Positions 43,801 through 51,240 of a stretch of DNA of 64,000 nucleotides are shown here, piece by piece. The number at the start of each line of letters is the position of its first letter. Within the stretch, counting starts at the first letter, position 1. Both the position numbers and the translations under genes were made by a program. Below the pieces are notes generated by a model that made no database searches, was not told the origin of the DNA, and saw nothing but the letters and a program-made list of their open reading frames with translations. Source of the stretch: Anarhynchus alexandrinus (taxonomy: Eukaryota; Chordata; Aves; Charadriiformes; Charadriidae); assembly GCA_008711295.1 (NCBI GenBank), contig VUYV01000213.1, forward strand, positions 1,175,644 through 1,239,643, given 5' to 3'.

Positions 43801-46800
43801 AAGTAAATATATTTTAAAACTAGCATTGCTTTCTTCTTTCAAAATACATTTCCAATTCAACTATATTATCTATGTATATCTTAAAAAAAACCCAAAAAAG
43901 TAAACATTTTAATTGCACACAGAATTAGCAAGATAACTGCAGAATATTTATAGTATAGGTAACATCTAATAATTCAATCTTAATTTTGTTACTATCATCA
44001 CAACATTATTATTGGGAGATAGGTTTTTTTATCTTAATTGGGACCTTGATTTCGGTTTTGTGTAGTATATCTTTTAACAGTGCAGTGAAAGTTTAATCTG
44101 TGGCGTTGTGCGTTTAGCTTAAAGAGTGAAAATTTACGCCTGTAGGTCCCTTACTATTAACATCTCTCTCTGTATGCTAGTTTGAGGTTACTTGCCAAAG
44201 TAATGGATTGAGAACAGATGTGAGATCCTAAAGCTCAAGAACGTTGTGATCATCCCATGGAAGTAAAGGAAGTGGACATGGATCAAATAGAAACACATTG
44301 GGAAGAAACGTTGTCGATCCAAAACCAAATTTTGAGCTGCAGATGACTAAGTGTGAACACAGTTTGTGTTTTCATCTCTCAAATAGTGTTAGTAGGGGGA
44401 CTGGGGACATCACTAAGCAGTTATTCTTTCCCTGATCTCATTTGGAGAAAAAAAAGGTAATACGGCTTTTCTGGTTTTCCTTGCTCTTCAGACACATTCT
44501 GTAATTTTCATATTTCCCTTGGCTTGCCTTTTGGGAAAGGGCAAACTGTCAAGAATTTGTAAGAATTTTTGAAAAATAACCAAGGTGTAGATAGGATTAT
44601 ATTTTTGTGCAAGGTGTTGACTGTCAATGCTTGATGATCTGTAACAGGATATTCTTGAATTTGATTAAAACATTAGCTTTCTATGACCATTACATTTAAC
44701 ATTTTAATCTTATCAGTTTTAATCTTATCAGTATTATAATGAAAGTGTAATGTGTAATTTTTTTTTCCTGTTCAATTATGGGTAAGTATAGTGGTACCTC
44801 CTCCAAAAATATATTTAAAACTCAGAATAATTGTGTGTATGTATTAGAGATTGTGATATTGACAAAAATGATTCTACCTTGATTTTGGTATCTTTGAATA
44901 ATGTTGTGATTATTTATAGTTTTTCTTTGAGTGTTAAATTGCTAAAGTAACTAACGGTTCTGAATATGTACTGTGCAACAATTGCGTAACATACAGTAAC
45001 AAGCAGGAAGCAGTGAATCCAAATAATCCATTAATCTTGATACATAATATCTTCCTGGATTAATTTATCCATTAAGACTGTAAGCTATTAACACTTTGTT
45101 TTCTATTTTATAGTAATATATGGAGGTTGTAACTGAGATTTGGGTCCTGTGGTGCAGTATTAAGTATTTGTTTAACCCCTGTTTATGCATTAGAGAATTT
45201 ACAGAGATCTTTCATTTAGCCTCACAATTAAACTGTTTGGAAAAAATATACCACCTTACTCTCAGAGAACCAAATCTTGCCATCAGCGTCCCTGAAAGTT
45301 TGTGACTGAGTACAGAGTTTACACTGCAGCTCTGAATCCCATTCTTAGTGCTCAAACTATTGAGTTCTAGCTAAGAGTGACAGAATTGGGCATAATAGAG
45401 CTCATCACTATGTCCCAGACACAGCTGTTTTGACAATTTCCGTGTCTGATTTTTCTAGAAAAATGAGGAAGACCCAGAAGAAGACACAGCAGAGAAGAAC
45501 ATCATTAAGGGAGGGCAAGAAACATTGGCGAACAGTAAGCAACACCACCTGTATATTATGCATCCTGTGACCCAGAAAAACAAAAAAGTGCATAGAGTAG
45601 GTTCAACCACCTTCTTGGTTGGAAAGACACCCAAAGAAATCCGCAGGTGAGACTATTTCAGTGAGATTGAAGTAAAATTCTAAGCTTGAAACAAACTTGC
45701 TTCAGGGCAGTTGCTTTTGTCTTTGTTTCAGCCATACTCGGGGAATATTGATGATTTTCTGTGGCAAGAGCAGAACTAATGGGAAACTTCCACTCACACT
45801 GTACAAAGAATACCATAATTGATTAATGAAATGAATTGAACCCACAAATCACTTTAATGTGTTGACTCAATGTGTCATATATTACATAGCTGTGCAGATG
45901 TCATCACCACCAGTATTCATGGTATGTGCACCATGCAGTACTACAAACCAATGTTTAAACTGTATGGAAGCAAAAAATTTTACAGTGTGAGCTTCTGACT
46001 GCCTCCTGGTTTTGCCCATCTCTCATCGCTTCTGTTGAAAGACTGTTAAAAAAAAAAACTGACTTTGTATTTATTTTTTAACATGGGACTTAATATTTTT
46101 AATATGTTGTTTCCCTCCACATGTTTGGAAGGATAGTAATTTTTATGTCTCCTCATTTTCCTTTTTTCCCCAAACTATTTCTATTATTAATATAAATACT
46201 GAAATTCCATTGTTACATAGATGGAAGTTCGGTAACAGCAGCCAGATGGTTTGTAGAAAGCGGAAAGCTGTAGTTAATTAGGCAAACCTATAGAACTGGG
46301 ATTTGGTATATATTTTTAATTTAGTCTTGAGACAAATAAATTACTATATGTGAGTTGGTATCTAGGTAACATCTCTAAGTGTTCAGAATCTTGTATTAGC
46401 CAGCTGGCCTCGGCTATCCAAACTGTTATTGTTAAGTGCCAGACTTACTTCCTATTATAGATACTGAAAATTGTAAATATTTAAGAGGCAGGTAGAGGAT
46501 AACCCTTCATGCCAAAAGTACTTGAAATTGTAATCATAGTTATCAATAACTTGTTGAGGTAAAGATTTTCAAAGGCAATGAAGTAATTAAGGATGTTATT
46601 CCAAGATCCTAAAGCCATATCTAGTAAAAAGCTTAAGCACGTTCATGTAAACGTTAGGCAGGTCATCTCAGTACCTTGCTTTCAGTTGTATTTTGTAGTA
46701 CGTCTGGATCCGCTGTGCAATGAATGAGGACGGTTAGGTGCTTCAGTTTGGTGTGTTGTAGTTGTAGGGCTGAGTGGGAAGCTGTCTGCAGTCACCGCAC

Positions 46801-48460
46801 ACAAAGGGTATAGCTGGAGCTAGCCAGTCAAGTAATTTGAGGCCAAACAGAGTTAATTCTCATTACTTACTGGGGCCGTTGTACAGGAAAGGCAACATGT
46901 TTCATACCCATTCTCTGACAAGGGAGCATAAACCCACCTCTCCAGCCTTCTGGTTAGGTTGCCTGATCCCAAACTATGGCTAACTTGGTTGGTATGATCT
47001 CCTTTAGTTAGAGCTTGGCCTCTTAGCAGAAACAAATGTTCCATAGCTCACTAGAGAGGATGGAGGGACAGTCCCTGTCTTCTGTGAATGTGTTCATCCA
47101 GCTCTTGTATAGTACGTCTTTTAAAAGGAGTTTGAGCAACTGCTTCGTGGTTTTGGGGTTTTGTAGTTTTTTTTCCAAAAAACACTCTACCATCAGTCCA
47201 TCTGCATCCTTCTGAATTCTGGTCCTTTGGTACAAAATCTTACCTAAACTGAAAGTCAATAAATCTTTGAGTTGTAAGCTGAGGAAATGACACTGCAGTT
47301 CTTTTAAGGTCATTATTCTTTCCTCTCTTTGCTAATAAAAGCAAACAAAGCTCCTAATAAGGAAGTTAATTTTAGTGATTACTTTCTGGGATATGTGAAG
47401 TATGTGAATTGAATGAATTGCTTGAGAGCTGCTTTTGTTTCTAGTTAAAGGTGTCAATGCATTTTTCCTTCTTGATAATTACAGGAGACAATTTGAGGAA
47501 ATGGTATCCCACTTTAATATGGGATCAGTGGAAGAACTGGCAGAACATATTGCAAAAGCTACATCAGAAACAAGGCAGAAGATGTTGAAGGAATTCTATG
47601 TTTCTAGGCATCCAGAGATGGAGTCTTTCTTCACCGTTGAAATACCGGCACAAGCTTCACATGATGACGAGGAAAGAGAATTAGGTACAACGCGCTCCAG
47701 AAAAAGAAAATCCATTGTTAATCTTCAAAGATCTAAGTCTAGATCTTCATCAGCTAAAGGTCTACTTCTGAGCGGAACTACAGAAACACAGAGCCAGCAG
47801 AGCCAAAAGGGAGAAGTAGAGCAACTTCACAGTAACTCCTACGTGCAAGATATGTGTGTTGATGCAAAATATAAACAGTCACCCGCTGTTGCTAGTCAAC
47901 ATATTGAAAGGAGAAACAGTCAAGCATTCAAGGATTTTGTGGTATCTGGCTCATTAAGCAGTAGGTCAGAAATAATTGAGGTGCCGTCTGTAAAAAGTTG
48001 TGAAGGACAGCAGGACTCCAAAGGAACACAGCTGCCAAGAAAAAGATCTCTGTCTCAGTCAGAAAATGGGGAGAGAAAATCTCAGACTTGTAAGAAAAAG
48101 TCTTTTGTGGACTTACTTGGAGATACCTCTATTCTCAATGACCTCTTCAGAAATAAAGGAGACGGGCCTACAGAATCACCAAGGAGTTTCCCTTCAGGGC
48201 AGGTAGAAAAATCAAAGGAGAGACCAAAAGACTTCTGGGACATGCTGAATGAGCAGAATGAGGAGAGCCTCAGAAAGCTCACAGACGTAGCTGTCATAGA
48301 GAAGCTATGTGAAAGAGCACCTCATCCCCCAGTGACAGAAGAGAGAGAAGAGTGTGAAAGTGCCCTTTGGAAAAAAAATGAAAATTTTCTATGGAAAAAA
48401 TACAGTGCAGATGATTCGGATGAACCATCCATTGCTGCATCTTGTAATGTAGTAAAATGA
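1711..48460 (+). CDS. ERCC6L2: ERCC6L2, SNF2-family DNA translocase, 3' part (15 spliced exons)
   Basis: Join of 1711-1872, 3117-3324, 4741-4881, 6392-6505, 7987-8106, 14247-14318, 15482-15627, 20579-20674, 22359-22458, 25747-25899, 27040-27120, 28830-30027, 30717-30871, 45459-45646 and 47485-48460. Every junction is GT-AG and keeps frame, giving 1302 residues and a stop; the first base completes a codon begun upstream. The order matches vertebrate ERCC6L2: DEAH (residues 9-12), LTGT (37-40), second RecA lobe (about 250-386) with DRAYRIGQ, acidic linker (465-864), VVGSSK module (about 865-915) and HEBO-type region (about 960-1025), then conserved C-terminal blocks [12 protein letters not shown] and [13 protein letters not shown]. 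The human protein is about 1550 residues, so roughly 250 N-terminal residues lie outside the window. Known roles of the family member are nuclear: ATP-driven translocation on DNA, support of end joining and of transcription/replication-stress tolerance. The identification rests on my recall of the human protein and is firm; function in this species is inferred. Confidence 0.97.
1873..3116 (+). other. ERCC6L2 intron (1.2 kb)
   Basis: The intron runs from gtaaat to taatag. A low-complexity A/C-rich tract lies at about 1968-2011 (caacaacaaacc and ccccaaaaaaacccc). Several short open frames occur on both strands, but none has a recognisable product. Confidence 0.85.
3117..3324 (+). CDS. ERCC6L2: ERCC6L2 visible exon 2: SNF2 post-motif-III segment
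   Basis: Acceptor ttttaatag, donor aga|gtaaga. The first base completes Trp54, and 69 codons follow (residues 55-123). The product begins AVPGLLGS, a classic SNF2-family continuation after motif III, and has the FSDPVEHGQ and WFLRRTK blocks seen in SNF2 proteins, where the arginines contact DNA and the hinge. Phase 1 in, phase 0 out. The reading frame runs open past the donor into the intron until 3456, which is chance. Confidence 0.96.
3325..4740 (+). other. ERCC6L2 intron (1.4 kb)
   Basis: The intron runs from gtaaga to taacag. It is AT-rich; I saw no repeat element or conserved-looking segment. Confidence 0.85.
4741..4881 (+). CDS. ERCC6L2: ERCC6L2 visible exon 3: CxC-rich insert
   Basis: Acceptor tctttaacag, donor aaa|gtaaga. 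Exactly 47 codons (residues 124-170), phase 0 at both ends. The product starts [10 protein letters not shown] (the usual 'LPKK-E ... V-C-LT--Q--LY' SNF2 segment) and ends in a basic, cysteine-rich stretch, [15 protein letters not shown]. Four closely spaced cysteines (CxC ... CC) recur in the human protein and could bind metal or form a rigid loop; I see no classical zinc-finger spacing. Confidence 0.96.
4882..6391 (+). other. ERCC6L2 intron (1.5 kb)
   Basis: The intron runs from gtaaga to gtag. The only marked feature is the 20-base T run at 6368-6387 that forms the pyrimidine tract of the next exon. A short CTG cluster occurs at about 5885-5903 (tgctgttgctgctgctgcg). Confidence 0.85.
6392..6505 (+). 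CDS. ERCC6L2: ERCC6L2 visible exon 4: SNF2 hinge helix
   Basis: A 20-base T run (6368-6387) and gtag acceptor precede the exon; donor cag|gttagt. It has 38 codons (residues 171-208), phase 0 at both ends, and contains the [16 protein letters not shown] block, which is the SNF2 'L-LRK-CNHP-LL' helix in diverged form. The exon itself starts with gtaaat, which looks like a donor site (see findings). Skipping it would keep frame and remove 38 residues of the ATPase core. Confidence 0.95.
6506..7986 (+). other. ERCC6L2 intron (1.5 kb)
   Basis: The intron runs from gttagt to ttccag. It contains short AATA-rich runs near 6840-6855 and nothing that I can name. Confidence 0.85.
7987..8106 (+). CDS. 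ERCC6L2: ERCC6L2 visible exon 5: inter-lobe segment
   Basis: Acceptor tttcttccag, donor aag|gtaaac. Forty codons (residues 209-248), phase 0 at both ends. The product ends [19 protein letters not shown], which matches the lead-in to the second RecA lobe (the 'SGKM--L--LL' motif common to SNF2 proteins). Open sequence continues past the donor to about 8190 and is intronic. Confidence 0.96.
8490..8690 (+). mobile_element. Possible highly diverged CR1 remnant
   Basis: The plus-strand frame reads [14 protein letters not shown], which resembles the CR1 ORF2 block 'LE-VQRRATKM--GL', and is followed downstream by aatgtgagaaggacaatct, reminiscent of the CR1 'N-R----F' end. The match is short and no CR1 end is visible, so this is tentative. 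It would be the only sense-oriented copy in the window. Confidence 0.35.
9808..9868 (-). mobile_element. CR1 3'-end fragment
   Basis: It begins agaatcatagaat and goes on with 'ttggaggggagctttgaagg' and 'tcatctagtccaaccccc', the complement of the CR1 3' terminus, which ends in ATTCTATG units. Only about 60 bases remain, so it is a strongly 5'-truncated copy. It is antisense to ERCC6L2. Confidence 0.85.
14247..14318 (+). CDS. ERCC6L2: ERCC6L2 visible exon 6: start of second RecA lobe, motif IV
   Basis: This is a small exon of 72 bases and 24 codons (residues 249-272) between acceptor tttgttacag and donor aag|gtgagc, phase 0 at both ends. It codes for the helix [15 protein letters not shown] and the motif IV strand VLLFSFSTK. 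It is too short to stand out as an open frame; I found it by following the conserved protein across the splice sites. Confidence 0.95.
14319..15481 (+). other. ERCC6L2 intron (1.2 kb)
   Basis: The intron runs from gtgagc to acccag. Nothing recognisable apart from ordinary AT-rich sequence. Confidence 0.85.
15482..15627 (+). CDS. ERCC6L2: ERCC6L2 visible exon 7: second RecA lobe, motif V
   Basis: Acceptor tttttccacccag, donor aat|gtaaga. It has 48 codons plus two bases of Met321 (residues 273-320). It carries [13 protein letters not shown], the SNF2 'Y-RLDGST----R' motif, and the motif V strand NICLVSTM, which is completed by AGGLGLN in the next exon. Length and phase agree with the human gene as I recall it. 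Confidence 0.96.
15628..20578 (+). other. ERCC6L2 intron (5.0 kb)
   Basis: The intron runs from gtaaga to ttttag. It contains the hairpin at 17643-17675, an A-rich tract at about 17551-17577 and a T run at about 19929-19943. No exon or transposon was recognised. Confidence 0.85.
17643..17675. repeat. Perfect 14-bp inverted repeat with 5-base loop
   Basis: The left arm is atagctatccataa (17643-17656), the loop tgctt (17657-17661), and the right arm ttatggatagctat (17662-17675), its exact reverse complement. The arms stop abruptly on both sides. No target-site duplication or second copy of the arms was seen elsewhere in the window. Confidence 0.85.
20579..20674 (+). CDS. ERCC6L2: ERCC6L2 visible exon 8: motif V/VI
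   Basis: Acceptor atgtttttag, donor ag|gtacac. It has 96 bases: one base of Met321, 31 codons (residues 322-352) and two bases of Arg353. The product [19 protein letters not shown] is followed by [12 protein letters not shown], the near-universal SNF2 block that precedes the arginine finger. An intron cuts motif VI (QAIDR / AYRIGQ) inside the codon for the first arginine. Confidence 0.97.
20675..22358 (+). other. ERCC6L2 intron (1.7 kb)
   Basis: The intron runs from gtacac to ttgcag. It contains the CR1 3' fragment at 21347-21620 and an A/C-rich low-complexity tract at about 22177-22220. Confidence 0.85.
21347..21620 (-). mobile_element. CR1 LINE 3' fragment with ORF2 C-terminus and 3' UTR
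   Basis: The piece starts with acagaatcacagaatgg and 'gttggaagggacctctgg', the complement of a CR1 3' end. On the minus strand, 21427-21618 codes for the ORF2 C-terminus, including [20 protein letters not shown] and ending [11 protein letters not shown] with its native stop. The frame is intact over this stretch, suggesting a fairly young insertion. It is 5'-truncated and antisense to ERCC6L2. Confidence 0.93.
22359..22458 (+). CDS. ERCC6L2: ERCC6L2 visible exon 9: motif VI, arginine finger
   Basis: Acceptor tgtccttgcag, donor cag|gtaaag. One base completes Arg353, and 33 codons follow (residues 354-386). AYRIGQ completes motif VI, including the second arginine used in ATP hydrolysis. The rest, [20 protein letters not shown], is the standard SNF2 C-terminal brace ('V-VYRLI--GT-EE-IY-R'). 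The catalytic core therefore looks intact at every motif visible here. Confidence 0.97.
22459..25746 (+). other. ERCC6L2 intron (3.3 kb)
   Basis: The intron runs from gtaaag to ttttag. A-rich low complexity lies at 23726-23749. No transposon or exon was recognised. Confidence 0.85.
25747..25899 (+). CDS. ERCC6L2: ERCC6L2 visible exon 10: post-motor segment
   Basis: Acceptor tctgttttag, donor gag|gtgtga. It has 51 codons (residues 387-437), phase 0 at both ends. The segment [20 protein letters not shown] and [13 protein letters not shown] is characteristic of ERCC6L2 and its close relatives: after the motor, 'GELFGI-NLF' occupies the place of the brace helix. The donor gtgtga is weaker than its neighbours. 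Confidence 0.95.
25900..27039 (+). other. ERCC6L2 intron (1.1 kb)
   Basis: The intron runs from gtgtga to ttttag. Very AT-rich (26.1-26.8 kb in particular). Nothing recognisable. Confidence 0.85.
27040..27120 (+). CDS. ERCC6L2: ERCC6L2 visible exon 11
   Basis: Acceptor ttgttttag, donor aag|gtgagg. It has 27 codons (residues 438-464), phase 0 at both ends, beginning [18 protein letters not shown], which lines up with the human [18 protein letters not shown] segment. The last nine residues (TPPCSSEK region) are unlike human and mark the passage from the folded motor to the disordered linker. Confidence 0.93.
27121..28829 (+). other. ERCC6L2 intron (1.7 kb) with short imperfect repeat
   Basis: The intron runs from gtgagg to ttttag. 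At about 27461-27523 there are imperfect copies of ATGATATGACATG, flanked on both sides by a copy of tgacagcctt (27462-27471 and 27508-27517), which looks like a local duplication. A T run occurs at about 27724-27734. Nothing else was recognised. Confidence 0.75.
28830..30027 (+). CDS. ERCC6L2: ERCC6L2 visible exon 12: large acidic, serine-rich linker exon
   Basis: Acceptor ctatttttag, donor tag|gtaact. At 1198 bases (399 codons plus one base, residues 465-863) it is the longest exon here. The product is mostly low-complexity and rich in Ser, Asp, Glu and Lys, so probably disordered. Conserved islands stand out: [10 protein letters not shown] (29 kb, residues 494-503), [14 protein letters not shown] (523-536), DDVIFPTQ (642-649), [13 protein letters not shown] (720-732) and ESMDRYL at the end. 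Basic stretches such as [15 protein letters not shown] and KCKRQRGR could serve nuclear import. Reading past the donor gives Gly-Asn and a stop at 30033-30035. Confidence 0.96.
30028..30716 (+). other. ERCC6L2 intron (0.7 kb) with three polyadenylation-type hexamers
   Basis: The intron runs from gtaact to atcag. The frame from the large exon stops six to eight bases in (TAG 30033-30035). AATAAA occurs at 30148-30153, 30595-30600 and 30679-30684; the first is followed by a TG-rich stretch. Retention with intronic cleavage would give a short protein (see findings). Confidence 0.7.
30717..30871 (+). CDS. ERCC6L2: ERCC6L2 visible exon 13: VIGSSK-type module
   Basis: Acceptor ctatatcag, donor aag|gtaaag. 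Two bases complete Asp864, and 51 codons follow (residues 865-915). [17 protein letters not shown] and [20 protein letters not shown] are among the most conserved stretches of the protein's C-terminal half. The short 'VIGSSK' module is a helicase-associated putative binding domain in protein family collections; here the second residue is Val. Phase 0 at the end lets it join either 45459 (frame kept) or the candidate exon at 31082 (frame broken). Confidence 0.96.
30872..45458 (+). other. ERCC6L2 intron (14.6 kb)
   Basis: The longest intron in view, gtaaag to ttctag. It contains the candidate cassette exon at 31082-31145, a T/G-rich run before it, and scattered short A or T runs (for example 36309-36319, 37818-37833 and 39304-39312). 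I saw no CR1 or other mobile element in it, nor any other gene on either strand. The open frames present are short and have no recognisable product. Confidence 0.8.
31082..31145 (+). other. Candidate alternative (frame-breaking) cassette exon of ERCC6L2
   Basis: A strong pyrimidine tract (T run at 31062-31073) and cattag acceptor precede 64 bases that end at aatg|gtaaga, a near-consensus donor. The frame entering from the exon at 30717-30871 stays open for 21 codons (starting [11 protein letters not shown]). Because 64 is not a multiple of three, joining to the exon at 45459 gives Glu-Lys-stop straight away. The main frame needs this segment skipped, so it is either a decoy or a regulated poison exon. 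There is no expression evidence. Confidence 0.35.
45459..45646 (+). CDS. ERCC6L2: ERCC6L2 visible exon 14: lead-in to HEBO region
   Basis: Acceptor atttttctag, donor cag|gtgaga. It has 62 codons plus two bases (residues 916-977). It starts with an acidic stretch, [14 protein letters not shown], poorly conserved, then turns into a conserved strand-rich segment, [21 protein letters not shown], equivalent to the human 'KKVYHTNQTTFIIGETPKGIR'. It joins the preceding exon in phase 0 across a 14.6-kb intron, the longest visible in the gene. Confidence 0.95.
45647..47484 (+). other. ERCC6L2 intron (1.8 kb)
   Basis: The intron runs from gtgaga to attacag. AT-rich; a short A run at 46048-46059. Nothing recognisable. 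Confidence 0.85.
47485..48460 (+). CDS. ERCC6L2: ERCC6L2 visible exon 15 (last coding exon): HEBO region and C-terminus
   Basis: Acceptor ataattacag. One base completes Arg978, then 324 codons and TGA at 48458-48460. [20 protein letters not shown] and [20 protein letters not shown] form the helical end of the HEBO-type region. A basic serine-rich stretch with RSRKRKS follows, a likely nuclear-localisation signal. Two conserved blocks lie near the end: [16 protein letters not shown] (48104-48151) and [20 protein letters not shown] (48221-48280). Such short conserved blocks in a disordered tail usually dock partner proteins; the partner is unknown from sequence. The tail ends CNVVK. Confidence 0.96.
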
Positions 48461-48760
48461 AAGTTTTCTATGTGAGTTGCACTAGAATTATCTTAGTTAA
48501 ACATTAACATATGCACAACTTCAGTAGTATGCAGCAAAATGTGATACCTCCATGAAATTAAAGGTGAAGTGATGAATTCATATTTATGATGATACGGATT
48601 TACATTTTACAGATGTGAATATATATGTAATTACATATATGTAATATATAATACATATGTGCATATATAGTACACATCTTTAGTATATTATTGTAAGCTA
48701 TGATATATTAATTTTAAATTAAACTTTTTAAAATGTTCTGAGTGCACTTTGGTTTCTTGC
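48461..48760 (+). promoter_or_regulatory. ERCC6L2: ERCC6L2 3' UTR with ATTAAA polyadenylation signal
   Basis: The first strong signal after the stop is ATTAAA at 48718-48723, followed from about 48732 by a G/T-rich element (tgttctgagtgcactttgg). Together they predict cleavage near 48735-48750 and a 3' UTR of about 280 bases. Another ATTAAA at 48557-48562 and an AATAAA at 49291-49296, inside an A-rich tract, are alternatives. The UTR also holds an AT palindrome listed separately. Confidence 0.6.
48608..48675. repeat. AT-rich palindromic microsatellite in the 3' UTR
   Basis: The stretch is built from TATA/ACATATATG units. Positions 48621-48640 (atatatgtaattacatatat) are a perfect 20-base palindrome, with further overlapping inverted copies of acatatatg up to about 48662. 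In RNA it could fold into a hairpin about 80 bases before the polyadenylation signal. Confidence 0.75.
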
Positions 48761-50000
48761 ATCCTGATTTTATTTCTAGACTCAGTACCAGGACTAAATA
48801 ATCTTTCCCCCTTACTTCCATTTGGACACCCTTAATCATCTCAGCAGGATGTAATGATACTAAAAAGATTTGACAATGGTACTCTACATAATTTCTGAGC
48901 TACTAGCAACTCAGGGACTTCATGAAACTGGGATGATGTCTTTGTCTAATAAGCTTTGATGGATTTTTATTTTTTTTCTTCTGTGATTTTGCTTAGTCTC
49001 TCTTTGAAGCTGTGGAGCTCCTAACTATCTTCAGTGTCCTATAGCAGTGAGTTTCACAGCTTGGTTGATTTGAAAAATCACGAGTTTTTGTTTGTTCATT
49101 CTTTTTCAGTGCAAGAGCTACAGCACATTAAATGGTGTTAGGTGCCAAATTTCACCTTTCACTACGCTTTCATCTCCCACTTTTTATTTTTGTAGACTTC
49201 TGTCATGTCTTTGTGAGGCAGTGTGGTCTGGACAATACTTTGGTGTTTACTTTCCTGTGCAAGGAAAGAAGAACGGGAATAGTCTTTTAAAATAAAAAAA
49301 AAATAATGCACTTTTTCGTAGTGAATTTCAGGAAGAATCTAATTCCAGATTAGATTCAGACTTACTGTTGTCTCTATTTCATACATTTGAGTATCTGATA
49401 GGAAAACCCCATGGTTTATACTGGGAAAACTTATTTCTTGCTTGGCTTAATGTAACAAATTTCATTTTGAGAGCATTGTGTTCTGAAAAACTTTTAAATA
49501 CATTGTTGTATTGCACGTGCACTTAGAAAATATGCAATTGGGTGTGCAGATTGCTGGTTGATTTTTTTTCTTTAGTTATTCAAACTATGAATATTTTATT
49601 TTGAGCAATTCTGTGGGCATTTCTATGGCCACTTTTTTTTTAAACTCAGGCGTACCTGCTCTTAAAATCAGTGAGGTAACTTTTATAGGAAATTAACTGT
49701 GATCTTCTGTTGGGTTATTTTTGCTGTTGACATTGAATATTACTGTTAAGTGTACTGCACCTTGAATTCAGCTTCTGCTGATAGTCAAAAGGTTTGTCAG
49801 TCATTGTGCTTACATAATTGTAATTCTTGCTGTGCTACATCAGTTTTCTCCAATATGATATTTTAATCATTTCTGTAGCAGGAACAACCTATGAGTGTGT
49901 CTTGGGGACACTTTGCCAAGGATGTTGCTTACCACATTTGAACTATGCAAATTAGACTAGACACGGCAGTTAGCTACCTCAGGGCATTTCAAGAACCTCA
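48761..50000. other. Intergenic DNA just downstream of ERCC6L2
   Basis: No gene or transposon was recognised. AATAAA followed by an A run at 49291-49305 could act as a distal polyadenylation signal of ERCC6L2 but has no clear GT-rich element. Confidence 0.7.
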
Positions 50001-50525
50001 GGATCATAGAAAGATGGAATGGTTTGGGCTGGAAGGGACCTTCAACTAACATCTCGTCCAACTGCCATGCTGTGGGCAGGGACACCTTCCACTAGATCAT
50101 ATTGCTCAAAGGCCCCTGCAGCCTGACGCTGAACACTTCCAACGATGGGGCATCTACAGCTTCTCTGGGAAACCTGTTCCAGTGTCTTGCCACCCTTATC
50201 ACAGAAATATTTTCTTCCTAAATCTACTTTCAGTTTAAAACTATTGCCCCTTGTCCTGTCATTACAGACCCTAGTAAAATGTCTTTCTCAGTCTGTCTTG
50301 TCAGCCCCCTTTAAGTATTGAAAAGCCACAATAAGATCGCCCTGGAGCCTTCTCTTCTCCAGGCTGAACAACTCCAACTCTCTCCATCCAACCCTCTGAC
50401 CGTTTTCGTGGTCCGCCTCTGGACCTGCTCTAATAGGTCCATGTCTGTCTCATACTGGGGACCCCAGAGCTGGGTGCGGTACTCCAGGTGGGATCTCATG
50501 AGAGTGAAGTAGAGAGAGAGAACTA
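50001..50525 (-). mobile_element. CR1 LINE 3' fragment, about 0.5 kb
   Basis: The left end, ggatcatagaaagatggaatgg followed by 'gggctggaagggacctt', is the complement of the CR1 3' end. Going right it passes the 3' UTR and ORF2 C-terminus; on the minus strand RSHLEYRTQLWGPQYETDMD and LLEQVQRR are recognisable CR1 ORF2 blocks. It breaks off near 50525 (5' truncation). Frame breaks show that it is inactive. Confidence 0.92.
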
Positions 50526-51240
50526 CTATCCAAAATTGCCACCTGGAGAACTCCTGTAGCAATCAGTCATACCTAATTATGAAGGTTCAGTTAATCACCC
50601 AGTTTCAAGTGAGCCATTCTCTCGAGCCACTCCATTATCTCGTCTATGCAGATGACCAGCAGTTCAAGAAATAAGTGACCCAATTACATGGAGTGTGCAC
50701 ACCGTGCGTCCCTTCGCCATTGAAAGAATCTGTGTGCCTGATCGTATCCTGCTGCTGAAGTCTGTTACCCTTTGAGCGTGTTTTCAGGTAGTCAGCCGGA
50801 GGCAGCTGTGAATACATTCCTGATGGCATTCTGTTTTTGTGAGCAGGTGTTACCTTGTCGCACGTGATGGGCCTTAATGGAAGTATGGACACAGGAATGT
50901 CTGTTGGTTCTATTGCGAGGGTTGTTGAAGAAGCAGCTTATGCAGCAGTCCATGCTGGAGGAAAGCACTGGTGCCAGTCCCTGCTTGATGCCACCTCTGC
51001 TACATGGGCAGATTTCTGTCTGTGACGCTGGGTGTTGTGTGTTCCCCTGTCTTTGGCATGACAGCTGCTGTGGTGCCTGTTTTGGCTGATGTGTTTCAGC
51101 CAAAGCAAATGTATTTGCATGTGTCTTCTGCATTTGACTTTATCGTCAACACTGGAGTTGAAATGGGCCTGGTTATGATCATAGCACTCCTCACAACGTC
51201 AAATCTGTATACTATTACTTCACGCTTATAGCTTTCAGGG
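50526..51240. other. Unassigned stretch of higher GC between CR1 and AT-rich DNA
   Basis: This segment is less AT-rich than its surroundings and open on both strands over short distances, for instance a plus frame of about 51 codons starting ATGGGCCTTAATGG (50867) and a minus frame at 50792-51133. I cannot match any product to a family. It may be an old mobile element or a pseudogene; it could equally be ordinary intergenic DNA. Confidence 0.3.
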
